Assembly: GCA_963794155.1 (NCBI GenBank)
Contig: CAWCCX010000013.1
Location: forward strand, 489,600 to 553,599
Direction of reading: 5' to 3'
From: Roseiarcus sp963794155
GTDB taxonomy: Bacteria > Pseudomonadota > Alphaproteobacteria > Rhizobiales > Beijerinckiaceae
DNA length: 64,000 nt
A program made the translations under genes and the position numbers. This document shows positions 1-8,057 of the stretch, piece by piece; within the stretch, counting starts at the first letter, position 1, and the number at the start of each line of letters is the position of its first letter. The notes beneath the pieces are model-generated. The model saw only the letters and a program-made list of their open reading frames with translations, was not told the origin of the DNA and made no database searches.

Positions 1-648
1 GCCGGCGCGGTTTCGGTCGAGGGCATCGAAACGATCACACTTGCCGACTTGAGCGCCGCCGACGAACTCGGATTTCGGGTCAAGCTGCTTGGCGTCGCGG
101 AGCGAACCGCTCACGGGGTGGAGCAGCGCGTGCATCCGACGATGGTGGCCAAGAGCGCACCCCTCGCCCAGACCATGGGCGTCCTCAACGCGGTCTCGAT
201 CGACGGCGACGCCATCGGAGAGCTGACGCTGGTCGGACCGGGAGCGGGGGGCGATGCGACCGCGTCGGCCGTCGCGGCCGATATTGTCGATATTGCCCGC
301 GGCATCCGTGTGCCGGCGTTCGGCCGGCCTGCCGCGTCGCTAGTCGACGCGGATCGCGTGCCAATGCAACGGCATGAGGGCGGTTATTACGTACGCCTCG
401 CTGTTGTTGACCGGCCCGGGGCCATGGGGGCCATCGCGGCGCGGATGGGTGAGCAACTCATCTCGCTTGAGGCGATCATGCAAAAGCGCGCCACCAAGGA
501 AGCGGCGGCGGCAGGGGTCGTGCCGGTCGTGCTGATGACCCACGGAACAACGGAATCGTCGATTCGGGACGCGCTCGCCCGCACCGTCGAGGATGGCGTG
601 GTGCGCGAGAAGCCGCAGGTGATTCGCATCGAACGCGAGGCGGTGTGA
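1..648 (+). CDS. hom: Homoserine dehydrogenase, C-terminal part (5' end outside window)
   Basis: The reading frame is open from base 1, so the gene begins upstream; about 215 C-terminal residues are visible. The product reduces aspartate semialdehyde to homoserine with NAD(P)H for threonine and methionine synthesis in the cytosol. The start of the fragment matches the family's catalytic-domain end (ADELGFRVKLLGVA). From about base 388 it has an ACT domain (YYVRLAVVDRPGAMGAIAAR), which in this family binds threonine for feedback inhibition. The TTG at 49 is internal, not the start. The next gene begins 10 bases after the stop, so co-transcription is possible. Confidence 0.93.
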   Translation, partial: AGAVSVEGIETITLADLSAADELGFRVKLLGVAERTAHGVEQRVHPTMVAKSAPLAQTMGVLNAVSIDGDAIGELTLVGPGAGGDATASAVAADIVDIARGIRVPAFGRPAASLVDADRVPMQRHEGGYYVRLAVVDRPGAMGAIAARMGEQLISLEAIMQKRATKEAAAAGVVPVVLMTHGTTESSIRDALARTVEDGVVREKPQVIRIEREAV

Positions 649-658
649 GCCCACATCC

Positions 659-2026
659 TTGATGATCGCGGCAAGCGACACGGGCGAAGCCGAGGATCGC
701 CGCATGCGGGTCCTCGCGGTCGGACTCATGTGCGGCGCGATGGTCTGCTTCACCGGGCTCGACACCTGCGCCAAATGGCTGAGCTTCGGCCTGCCGGCGG
801 TGCAGATCGTTTGGGCCCGCTATGTCGCGGCGGCGCTGATCGCCCTTGTCGCCTCGCGACCGCTGTCGCGACCTTCGGCGCTGCGCTCCAAGAGGCCTTG
901 GCTGCAATTGCTTCGCTCGACGCTGCTCTTGGGTTCGACGATGGCGAACGTCCTGGCTTTGCGTCAGTTGCAGCTGTCGGAGACGGCTACGATTTCGTTT
1001 CTGACCCCGATATTCGTCGCCCTCTTGGCTGGACCGCTGCTCGGCGAGCGAGTCGGAGCCGAACGCGCGGCCGCGATTGCGATCGGGTTTCTCGGCGTCG
1101 CGATCGCCACCCGCCCAGGGACGGCGGCCTTTCAGCCGATTGTGTTCGTCGCTGTCGCCGGCGTCGTGTGCAACTCCGGCTATGTGCTGGCGACCCGTAG
1201 GCTCGCCGCCGAGGACGCGCCGCAGACGACCCTCGCCTGGACGCAGATCGCCGGGATCCTTTTTCTGACCCCGTTGCTGCCGTGGGTTTGGCGTCACCCG
1301 GCGACGCCGCAGGTTTGGCTGGTCATGGCTGTGATGGGCGCGTTCGGGGCCGGCGGCCACGGTCTCCTGATCGTTGCGCACCGTTACGCCCCAGCCCCGG
1401 CCTTGACGCCGTTCACCTACACCCAGCTCCTTTGGATGATCGTCTCCGGCGTTCTCGTCTTTGGCGATTGGCCATCGGCCGCGACTTGGGTCGGCGCCTC
1501 CCTGGTCGTCGCCTGCGGCGCCTATCTCGCGCTTCGCGAGCGGCGAGGGCGACGACCTCGACATTTCCGGCGAGCGGCGTCGACGGAAGGAGTTCTGCAA
1601 ATGATCGCCCGACGTAATCCGCCGCCGATCGACGGCCTGCTTGAGACGTCGCTCTACGCCGCCGACCTCAAGCGGACCGGGGCGTTCTATCGCGATCTCT
1701 TCGGATTCAAGACGCTTGTCGATTCGCCGCGCCTGATCGCCTTTGATGTCGCCGCGCGCAGCGTCTTGCTGGTGTTTCAGGGCGGCTCGACCGAAGATGA
1801 CGTCGTCGATCAGCGAGGGACAATCCCGGGTCACGACGGGCGTGGGCGACCGCATTTCGCGCTCTCGATCGCCGCGGAGGATCTTGACGCCTGGCGCAGG
1901 CGGATCGTCGAGCGCGGTGTGGCGGTCATCGGGGAATATCGGTGGCCGCGAGGGGGAGTGAGCCTCTATTTCCGCGATCCGGACGACGCCTTGGTCGAAC
2001 TGGCGACGCCCGGGCTCTGGTGGTGA
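659..2026 (+). CDS. EamA/DMT permease joined in frame to a VOC (glyoxalase/bleomycin-resistance fold) domain
   Basis: One 455-residue frame contains two unrelated modules. Residues about 15-300 form a ten-helix drug/metabolite-transporter permease of the EamA type. Residues about 315-455 form a vicinal-oxygen-chelate domain (LYAADLKRTGAFYRDLFGF; ending FRDPDDALVELATPG). An AAGGAG motif at 1587-1592 lies eight bases before an in-frame ATG at 1601 that starts the VOC module, so the two were probably separate genes. If the upstream part were read in the +1 frame, it would end in a TGA overlapping that ATG (ATGA at 1601-1604). A one-base error or mutation near the end of the permease could therefore have made the apparent fusion. 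Substrates are unknown. Confidence 0.75.
   Translation: MMIAASDTGEAEDRRMRVLAVGLMCGAMVCFTGLDTCAKWLSFGLPAVQIVWARYVAAALIALVASRPLSRPSALRSKRPWLQLLRSTLLLGSTMANVLALRQLQLSETATISFLTPIFVALLAGPLLGERVGAERAAAIAIGFLGVAIATRPGTAAFQPIVFVAVAGVVCNSGYVLATRRLAAEDAPQTTLAWTQIAGILFLTPLLPWVWRHPATPQVWLVMAVMGAFGAGGHGLLIVAHRYAPAPALTPFTYTQLLWMIVSGVLVFGDWPSAATWVGASLVVACGAYLALRERRGRRPRHFRRAASTEGVLQMIARRNPPPIDGLLETSLYAADLKRTGAFYRDLFGFKTLVDSPRLIAFDVAARSVLLVFQGGSTEDDVVDQRGTIPGHDGRGRPHFALSIAAEDLDAWRRRIVERGVAVIGEYRWPRGGVSLYFRDPDDALVELATPGLWW
1587..1592 (+). promoter_or_regulatory. Internal ribosome binding site for the VOC module
   Basis: AAGGAG sits eight bases before an in-frame ATG at 1601. It is a strong Shine-Dalgarno match inside the long permease-VOC frame and suggests that the VOC domain (1601-2026, 141 residues) is, or was, translated independently. 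Confidence 0.6.
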
Positions 2027-2057
2027 GCCGCGCTCAAATCCGGCCTGCGGAGCAGGA

Positions 2058-2855
2058 TCAGCCGGGCGGGTGGGCGAGATCCGCGAGCACGGACGTTAGC
2101 GGATCGGGATGAATGTAAACTGGGCCGGTGAAGGGGTGGTCGATCGAAAGGATGACGACCAGGCCCGTGGTCACAAGAACCGACAATACGCCGGTCATTG
2201 AAACCTGGGCGACGGGATTCTCGCTGCCGAAAAACAGCGTGAATCCCACGGTCAGAAGCGCGCCCATGAATAGGGCGATCCAAATGACATTGGGCACAAC
2301 CCCGGTCGCCAGGTGCAGCCTGGTCCGGCGAGCCGCGGTCACAGTGTCAAGCTGCCGGAAGACTTCCGCCATATCGGCTGTTTGCCTTGATCCGCTTCGA
2401 CTCAGCGCCATCGCTGCCGCGTACAGGGAATCGAGCGCGTGTTCGGTCACGGGACTTTCCCCTTCGCGCGACATTGCCGGCCAATCGTCTTCGATCGCGG
2501 CTCTGAGGTAGTTGGCGAGCGCCGTCCGCACCGCGAGAGCCTCACGGTCGTCGCCGTCGGTATAGTGGTGGAGGGCTGCAATGGCGGCGGCCTCATCCGC
2601 GACTGCGTTCTCAGCCTCGCTGAACTTCTCCCAGACGGCTATGACCGTGAAGGCCAGAAGCACCGCATAGATGACGCCCACGGTGGCGAATTTGAATCCG
2701 GCGATTTCGTTGTTCTTGGCGAGCTTGCCGACGCCGACCCATCGGCGGATGAGAAGCTGCGCGCTGATCGCGACCACTGTCGGGACTACCACGATCAGCG
2801 CTATCAACTGCCAAAGCGGGAGGCTCGACAAAAAATACGACACTCGGATCTCCAA
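2058..2855 (-). CDS. DUF4239 (bestrophin-like) membrane protein
   Basis: A 265-residue membrane protein. There are two helices near the N terminus (residues about 13-35 and 55-75), a cytoplasmic or periplasmic segment of about 110 residues, and two helices near the C terminus (about 185-210 and 218-240). The helical layout and the segment AGFKFATVGVIYAVLLAF match the DUF4239 family, annotated as bestrophin-like. Family function is not established; anion transport is only suggested by remote similarity. It is convergent with the upstream VOC module and stands alone. Confidence 0.7.
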   Translation of the reverse strand: MEIRVSYFLSSLPLWQLIALIVVVPTVVAISAQLLIRRWVGVGKLAKNNEIAGFKFATVGVIYAVLLAFTVIAVWEKFSEAENAVADEAAAIAALHHYTDGDDREALAVRTALANYLRAAIEDDWPAMSREGESPVTEHALDSLYAAAMALSRSGSRQTADMAEVFRQLDTVTAARRTRLHLATGVVPNVIWIALFMGALLTVGFTLFFGSENPVAQVSMTGVLSVLVTTGLVVILSIDHPFTGPVYIHPDPLTSVLADLAHPPG

Positions 2856-3033
2856 TCATGAGAAAAGCGCAGCCGTGACCGGTGGCTGCCTGGAATTGCT
2901 CAGGAATCGCGTCGCCCACGCGGAAGGAGCCTAACATTTTGGTCCCGGGTGCGCATCGCCCAAGCGGCGAATCGGGCAGCGCGACGCCGATCGCTCCTGG
3001 ATAACTTGCTTCTGGATCGCACCTGCTTCCGAC

Positions 3034-4890
3034 ATGGTACTCTCTGGTGTGTCGATTCGCGCACCGACCGATTGCAGGGTCGAAGGCGGGTTTTTGAAGC
3101 AAGCGGGCTATTTCCTTGATGTCGAAAGCTCGGCCCTCGGGCGCCCGTGGCGGTCGCGGCTGGACGCGGAAGGGGAATTGCGCGCGCTCGCGATTGCGCA
3201 AATCGGCGGGCAGGACGAATTGATCGCCCGCGTGCTCGCGGGGCGCGGCGTCGAGCCCGAAGCGGTTGACCGCCATCTTGATCCCAGATTGCGCGATCTG
3301 ATGCCGGACCCCTTTTGCCTGCGCGACATGGAGGCGGCGACAGACCGTCTCAGGCGCGCGGTCGAGCGCAGTGAGCGGGTTGCGATCTTCGGCGACTACG
3401 ACGTCGACGGCGCCTGCAGCGCGGCGCTCCTGAGCGAATATCTGAACGCTTGCGGAATCGGGACGATCGTCCATATCCCGGACCGCGTGACCGAGGGCTA
3501 TGGCCCCAACGCCGAAGCGATCCTCGACTTCGCGGCGAAAGGCGCAAGGCTTGTCGTAACCGTCGATTGCGGCGCGGTCAGCCACGAGCCGTTCGAACTC
3601 GCGAGCCGGCTCGGCCTCGACGTGATCGTGTTCGATCATCATCAGGCCCCGGAAACGCTGCCCAAGACGCTGGCGCTGGTCGATCCCAACCGCGAGGACG
3701 ATCTTTCCGGACTAGGGCATCTCTGCGCCGCCGGCGTCGTCTATATGGCGCTGGTCGCGCTCAACCGGGCGCTGCGCGAGGCCGGCTATTGGAACGGACG
3801 CCAGGTCCCGGACCTGATCGCCGCGCTCGATCTCGTGGCGCTCGCGACCGTGGCCGACGTCACGCCGCTGATCGGGCTCAACCGCGCCTTTGTCGTCAAG
3901 GGGCTCGCGGTCATGCGCCAGCGGCGCCGCCCGGGACTGGCGGCGCTGTTCGACGTCGCGGGCGCCGACGGACCGCCGCGGCCCTATCACCTGGGCTTTC
4001 TCATCGGCCCGCGCATCAACGCCGGCGGACGCATCGGCGACGCGGCGCTCGGCGTCCGGCTCCTGACCGCCGCCGACGACCTCGAAGCCCGCCCGATCGC
4101 GGTCGAACTCGACCGGCTGAACCGCCTCCGCCAGGAGATCGAGATCGCGGCGCTCGCTGAGGCCGAGGCGGAAGCGCTCCTGTCGCTCGGCCTCGAGGAG
4201 TGCGGCGCGGCTGTCGTGGTCGCCGGGGAGAGGTGGCCGCCCGGCGTCGTCGGCCTGCTTGCGGCGCGGCTCAAAGAACGGTTCGAGCGGCCGGCCTTCG
4301 CCCTGACGCTGGCCGGCGGGCAGGCGACTGGCTCCGGCCGCTCGATCGCCGGGGTCGATCTCGGCCGGGCGGTGCGGGCCGCGGTCGAGGCGGGGGTCGC
4401 GGTCAAGGGCGGCGGACATGCGATGGCGGCCGGAGTGACGCTCGGCAGCGACCGGCTCGCGGAGTGGCGCGCCTTTCTCGAAGATCGGCTCGGCGATGCG
4501 GTCGCGAAGGCGCGCGCCGAGGCGGGCCTTGCGGTCGATGCGGCGCTGACCGCGACCGCCGCGACGCCCGAGCTCGCCCATCGCCTGGAGGCGGCTGGAC
4601 CTTATGGCTCGGGTAACCCCGAGCCGGTGTTCGTCCTGCCGCGCCACCGGCTGGCCGAGGTCATGCCCGTCGGCGCCGGCGGCGACCACCTGCGCCTGCG
4701 CGCCGTGGCCGGCGACGGGCGGGGAGTCGAGGCGATCGCGTTCCGCGCCGCCGGCAAGAAGCTCGGCGAGGCGCTGCTTCGCCTCAGGGGCGCCTCGGTG
4801 CATCTCGCGGGGACACTGGCGGTGAACCGCTACGGCGGTCGGGAACGGGCGCAGCTCAGGGTTGTCGACGCGGCCGAGGCGGCGCGATAG
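3034..4890 (+). CDS. recJ: Single-stranded-DNA-specific exonuclease RecJ
   Basis: RecJ degrades single-stranded DNA 5' to 3' in recombination and in base-excision and mismatch repair. The DHH phosphoesterase motifs are present: DYDVDG (residues about 121-126), DCGAVSHEPF (about 180), DHHQ (about 201) and the DHHA1 glycine motif GGGHAMAAG (about 459). The 618-residue length is slightly long for the family. The first 20 residues are poorly conserved, and a TTG at 3094 after GAAGGCGGG may be the true start, giving a product opening at FLDVESS-like sequence. The gene is intact and ends with TAG, which shows that TAG works as a normal stop in this organism. Confidence 0.95.
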   Translation: MVLSGVSIRAPTDCRVEGGFLKQAGYFLDVESSALGRPWRSRLDAEGELRALAIAQIGGQDELIARVLAGRGVEPEAVDRHLDPRLRDLMPDPFCLRDMEAATDRLRRAVERSERVAIFGDYDVDGACSAALLSEYLNACGIGTIVHIPDRVTEGYGPNAEAILDFAAKGARLVVTVDCGAVSHEPFELASRLGLDVIVFDHHQAPETLPKTLALVDPNREDDLSGLGHLCAAGVVYMALVALNRALREAGYWNGRQVPDLIAALDLVALATVADVTPLIGLNRAFVVKGLAVMRQRRRPGLAALFDVAGADGPPRPYHLGFLIGPRINAGGRIGDAALGVRLLTAADDLEARPIAVELDRLNRLRQEIEIAALAEAEAEALLSLGLEECGAAVVVAGERWPPGVVGLLAARLKERFERPAFALTLAGGQATGSGRSIAGVDLGRAVRAAVEAGVAVKGGGHAMAAGVTLGSDRLAEWRAFLEDRLGDAVAKARAEAGLAVDAALTATAATPELAHRLEAAGPYGSGNPEPVFVLPRHRLAEVMPVGAGGDHLRLRAVAGDGRGVEAIAFRAAGKKLGEALLRLRGASVHLAGTLAVNRYGGRERAQLRVVDAAEAAR

Positions 4891-4935
4891 GCGGGTCCAC
4901 AATCTGCGGCGATTACCTCGAAAAGTTCGCTCCGA

Positions 4936-5544
4936 TCAGCCGCCGGGGCGGTCGAGCGATCCGCTGACTCTCTCCGCGATCTCGTGCGCCACCCGGGCGG
5001 TGACCGCTTCGGGGACGTCGAGGCCCGACAAGCGCCATGTCAATCCGGAGAGACGCAAGTGGACGCCGTAGGGCCCGTCGGGGCTGGCCAGGTTGAGGAC
5101 GAAGCTTGTCGGGCCGTCGAAATAGGAGTTCGCCACGGCCTGCAACGGATTGACGCTGAACGCCTCGCCCAGCGCCGGCATCCGCCAGAGCGTCCCGGCG
5201 TCCGCAGCGCCGACGCGTCCTTTCAGCAGCGCGGCGATATTTTCGGGCGTCAGGACCGCGCGCAGCAGCATCTCTGCGGCGGCGGCGTTGATGCCGACGC
5301 CTCCCGCGAACCCTGGCTGGAGCGATAGCAGCTTCTGAAGTTGCGGATTCTGATCGAGATAAGCGCGCGAGATCTGGCTGCTCAAAGAGCGGCTGAGCAA
5401 CGTCAGATCGACCCGCTCCATGACCGCCGCCGCGTCGCCTCGCTGAGCGGCCGACGCAAGCTGAGCCGCGCCGGCCAGCGCCCAACCCCAATAAGCCGCA
5501 ACAAGAACAACGAGCGCGACCGCGGCGCCGATGAGTTTTCGCAT
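4936..5544 (-). CDS. DUF2939 domain protein with N-terminal membrane anchor
   Basis: I chose the start MRKLIGAA at 5544 because the longer frame adds a non-conserved leader. The 202-residue product has one hydrophobic segment (residues about 4-24) followed by a periplasmic domain. It opens with a run resembling ASAAQRGDAAAVMERVDLTLLSRSL, typical of DUF2939 proteins. The function of this family is unknown. It lies convergent to recJ and has no operon partner. Confidence 0.7.
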   Translation of the reverse strand: MRKLIGAAVALVVLVAAYWGWALAGAAQLASAAQRGDAAAVMERVDLTLLSRSLSSQISRAYLDQNPQLQKLLSLQPGFAGGVGINAAAAEMLLRAVLTPENIAALLKGRVGAADAGTLWRMPALGEAFSVNPLQAVANSYFDGPTSFVLNLASPDGPYGVHLRLSGLTWRLSGLDVPEAVTARVAHEIAERVSGSLDRPGG

Positions 5545-5854
5545 AAGTTGACCTTTGAGCCTGACCCCGGTCGCAATGAGCGCGAACTGTGCAGATTCGC
5601 AGCGCCGCTGGTTTCTCACATTGCCTCGCGATTGTGACCCCGCCGTGGCTTCGTGGATGAGTTTTCCGGGCGAGCCGCAATTCCAGTAATCAGAAGAATA
5701 GTTCGGAAAAATGCGTCGCCACGCAGGTAGTTGCGCGCGGCCGCGAACAAGCTGCCTTCTTCAGGGCGGCGCCGAAGGCGGCTTGGCTCGACACTTGCGT
5801 CCGCCCCTCCGGAGCCGGAATCGGCTGCGGCCCAGTGTTACGAGGTCATCGACC

Positions 5855-6337
5855 ATGAAACGTGAGCAACTTGTCGAGAAGATTCTCGACATCAAGCGGG
5901 AAAAAGGGTGGAGCTGGAAATTCGTCGCCGACGAGATCGGCGGCATGTCGCCGATTCTGGTGGTTGGCGCGCTGCTCGGCCAGATGAAGCTGCCGAAGCT
6001 GCTCGCCGAGAAGGCTGCGAGCCTGTTCGGGCTGTCCGAGGCTGAAAAGCGGATGCTCAATGAAGTTCCGACGCGAGGCAGCGCGATGCCGCCGGCCGAC
6101 CCGCTCATCTACCGCCTGTACGAGCTGGTGATGGTGAACGGTCCGGCGCTGAAGGCGCTGATCGAGGAGGAATTCGGCGACGGCATCATGTCGGCGATCG
6201 ATTTCGACCTTCATTTCGACCGCCTCGCCAATCCCAAGGGAGACCGGGTGCAGCTCGTGATGAGCGGCAAATTCCTGCCCTACAAATATTACGGCGCCGA
6301 ACAAGGGATTCCGGAGTACGGGTTCAAGGAGGAGTGA
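5855..6337 (+). CDS. cynS: Cyanate hydratase (cyanase)
   Basis: Cyanase converts cyanate and bicarbonate to carbamate and CO2, detoxifying cyanate and releasing ammonia; the enzyme is a cytosolic decamer. I chose ATG 5855 (MKREQLVEKIL), which gives 160 residues, close to the usual 156. The helical N-terminal domain is followed by the catalytic segment with the conserved Arg and Glu (YRLYELV, equivalent to Arg96/Glu99) and Ser (GIMSAIDF, equivalent to Ser122). No carbonic anhydrase (cynT), cynR or transporter gene is adjacent. Confidence 0.95.
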   Translation: MKREQLVEKILDIKREKGWSWKFVADEIGGMSPILVVGALLGQMKLPKLLAEKAASLFGLSEAEKRMLNEVPTRGSAMPPADPLIYRLYELVMVNGPALKALIEEEFGDGIMSAIDFDLHFDRLANPKGDRVQLVMSGKFLPYKYYGAEQGIPEYGFKEE

Positions 6338-6528
6338 TCGACGGGCGCCGCATGGCGCGGATTTCCTACGGAACTCCTGAGCGAGACGGGAGTTCTTTGC
6401 CCGAGCAGGGGGAGATTGAAGCGCTTCCATCTGCGGCCTGCGATATGGTTCTGCAGCATGTCGCAGATGTCTGGCTCCGCCGACGGAAAGCTTCCATGTC
6501 CCACGGCGACCGAACGCGGAGCGGAGAC

Positions 6529-6768
6529 ATGCGAGCAACCGACAAGGAGAGGGAATGGGGCGCCAAGGCGAGCCGGTACATCAAGGCTGAATTGAAGCGA
6601 GCCAATGTCGGCTACAAGGAACTGGCGCGGCGGCTGAACAACCACGGATTTAACGAATCAGAAACGTCGATAACCGGCAAGCTCGCGCGCCGGTCGTTCG
6701 CCGCCTCATTTTTCCTCGCCTGCCTCGCGGTTTTGGAACGAGGCGAGCTGAGGCTCGAGGACCTTTGA
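6529..6768 (+). CDS. DUF6471 domain protein
   Basis: A 79-residue protein starting at ATG 6529 (MRATDKEREWGAK). It matches the small DUF6471 family: EWGAKASRYIKAELKRANVGY, then a segment like ELARRLNNHG, then a C-terminal segment around FFLACLAVLERGEL. The predicted fold is helical and resembles a helix-turn-helix, but no DNA-binding role is proven. The longer frame from 6334 has no family support upstream of this ATG. Confidence 0.65.
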   Translation: MRATDKEREWGAKASRYIKAELKRANVGYKELARRLNNHGFNESETSITGKLARRSFAASFFLACLAVLERGELRLEDL

Positions 6769-7015
6769 ACCTCGCGCCCTCAATGTTGGTCTTTCGACCG
6801 AGAAGGCCCAGGACGCGGCTTGGACGCTACGGGCTCAGTTGTTATGAGGAGCACGCCCGTCGCGTCGTTGCGAACCGGGAAGAAACGCGGTTAGCTGGCG
6901 CCGGCGCTCGCCGGATGCAGCGCCCAAGGGAACGTCGGGCGCGGCCCCCGTTCGACTTCGGCCGCCGGTCCGCATATGCCCGTCTGCGGACGTCCCCGCG
7001 GAGCGCAAAATATCC

Positions 7016-8057
7016 TTGGACCTCATCGTTTCAACCGACCGCGGGCTTTATTGCGCGGCCGGCGATTTTTACATCGATCCCTGGCGACCGGTTGAGCGCG
7101 CGGTCATCACCCACGCCCATTCCGACCATGCACGTTCCGGCTCGGAGACTTATGTCTGCCATCGCGAGACGGCCCCGATCCTTCGCAAGCGCCTCGGCGA
7201 CGTCACGATCGAGGCCGTGACTTACGGCCAGATTCTGACGCGGAACGGCGTCGAGCTTTCGTTCCATCCGGCTGGTCATGTGCTCGGCTCGGCGCAGATT
7301 CGCGTGGCCTTGAACGGCGAGACGTGGGTCGCCTCCGGCGACTATAAGCTCGAGAGCGACGGCGTTTCGCCCGCCTTCGAGCCGCTCCGCTGCCACGCCT
7401 TCATCACCGAGTTCGACGTTCGGCCTGCCGATCTACCGCTGGCGCCCGCAAGCGGAGATTTTCGCCGCGATCGACCTCTGGCGGCGCGAGAACATCGCCG
7501 CCGGACGCGCGAGCATCGTGTTCGCCTATTCGCTCGGCAAGGCGCAACGGGTGCTCGCGCATGTCGACCCAGGTCTCGGCCCGATTGTCTGTCACGGCGC
7601 AATAGAGGCGATCAACGCGCTCTATCGCGCGGCGGGAGTCCTCCTGCCGCCGACCCGTCTCGCAACGGGCCCCCGGACTGCGATCCGGGGCGAGAACAAG
7701 CGCGATTTCTCCCGCGCGCTCATTCTTGCTCCGCCCTCGGCCGCCGCGAGCCCCTGGCTCAAACGCTTCGGGGACTATTCCGATGCAATGGCGAGCGGCT
7801 GGATGCAGGTGCGCGGCAATCGCCGTCGGCGCGGGCTCGACCGCGGCTTTGCGCTCTCCGACCACGCCGACTGGCCGGGCCTCATCGCGGCCATCGACGC
7901 GACAGGCGCAGAGCGCATTCTCGTAACCCACGGCTCATCGGGAGCGTTGACGCGATACCTTCGCGAGAAGGGCCTCGACGCGCAACCGCTCAAGACGGCT
8001 TATGGCGACGAAGAGGACGCAGGCGAGGGTGGCGGGGCGCCGGAGGGCGAAGCGTGA
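7016..8057 (+). pseudogene. Ligase-associated MBL-fold DNA exonuclease, frameshifted
   Basis: The N-terminal part (7016-7410, TTG start) has the metallo-beta-lactamase zinc motif HAHSDH and SFHPAGHVLGSA. After CHAFITE the reading must move to the next frame to give TFGLPIYRWRPQAEIFAAI and continue to the TGA at 8057, including the late zinc motif SDHADW. An extra T at about 7412-7413 (GAGTTCG where GAGTCG is expected) explains the shift. The family works with ATP-dependent DNA ligase in bacterial repair clusters, and the ligase gene overlaps it by four bases (GTGA at 8054-8057). The frame that runs from 7016 straight into the ligase is accidental. Confidence 0.85.

Noticed and set aside
476..1855. 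A 459-residue minus-strand frame opposite the EamA-VOC gene
   Set aside because: Low-complexity Arg-rich shadow of the plus-strand gene; no motif.
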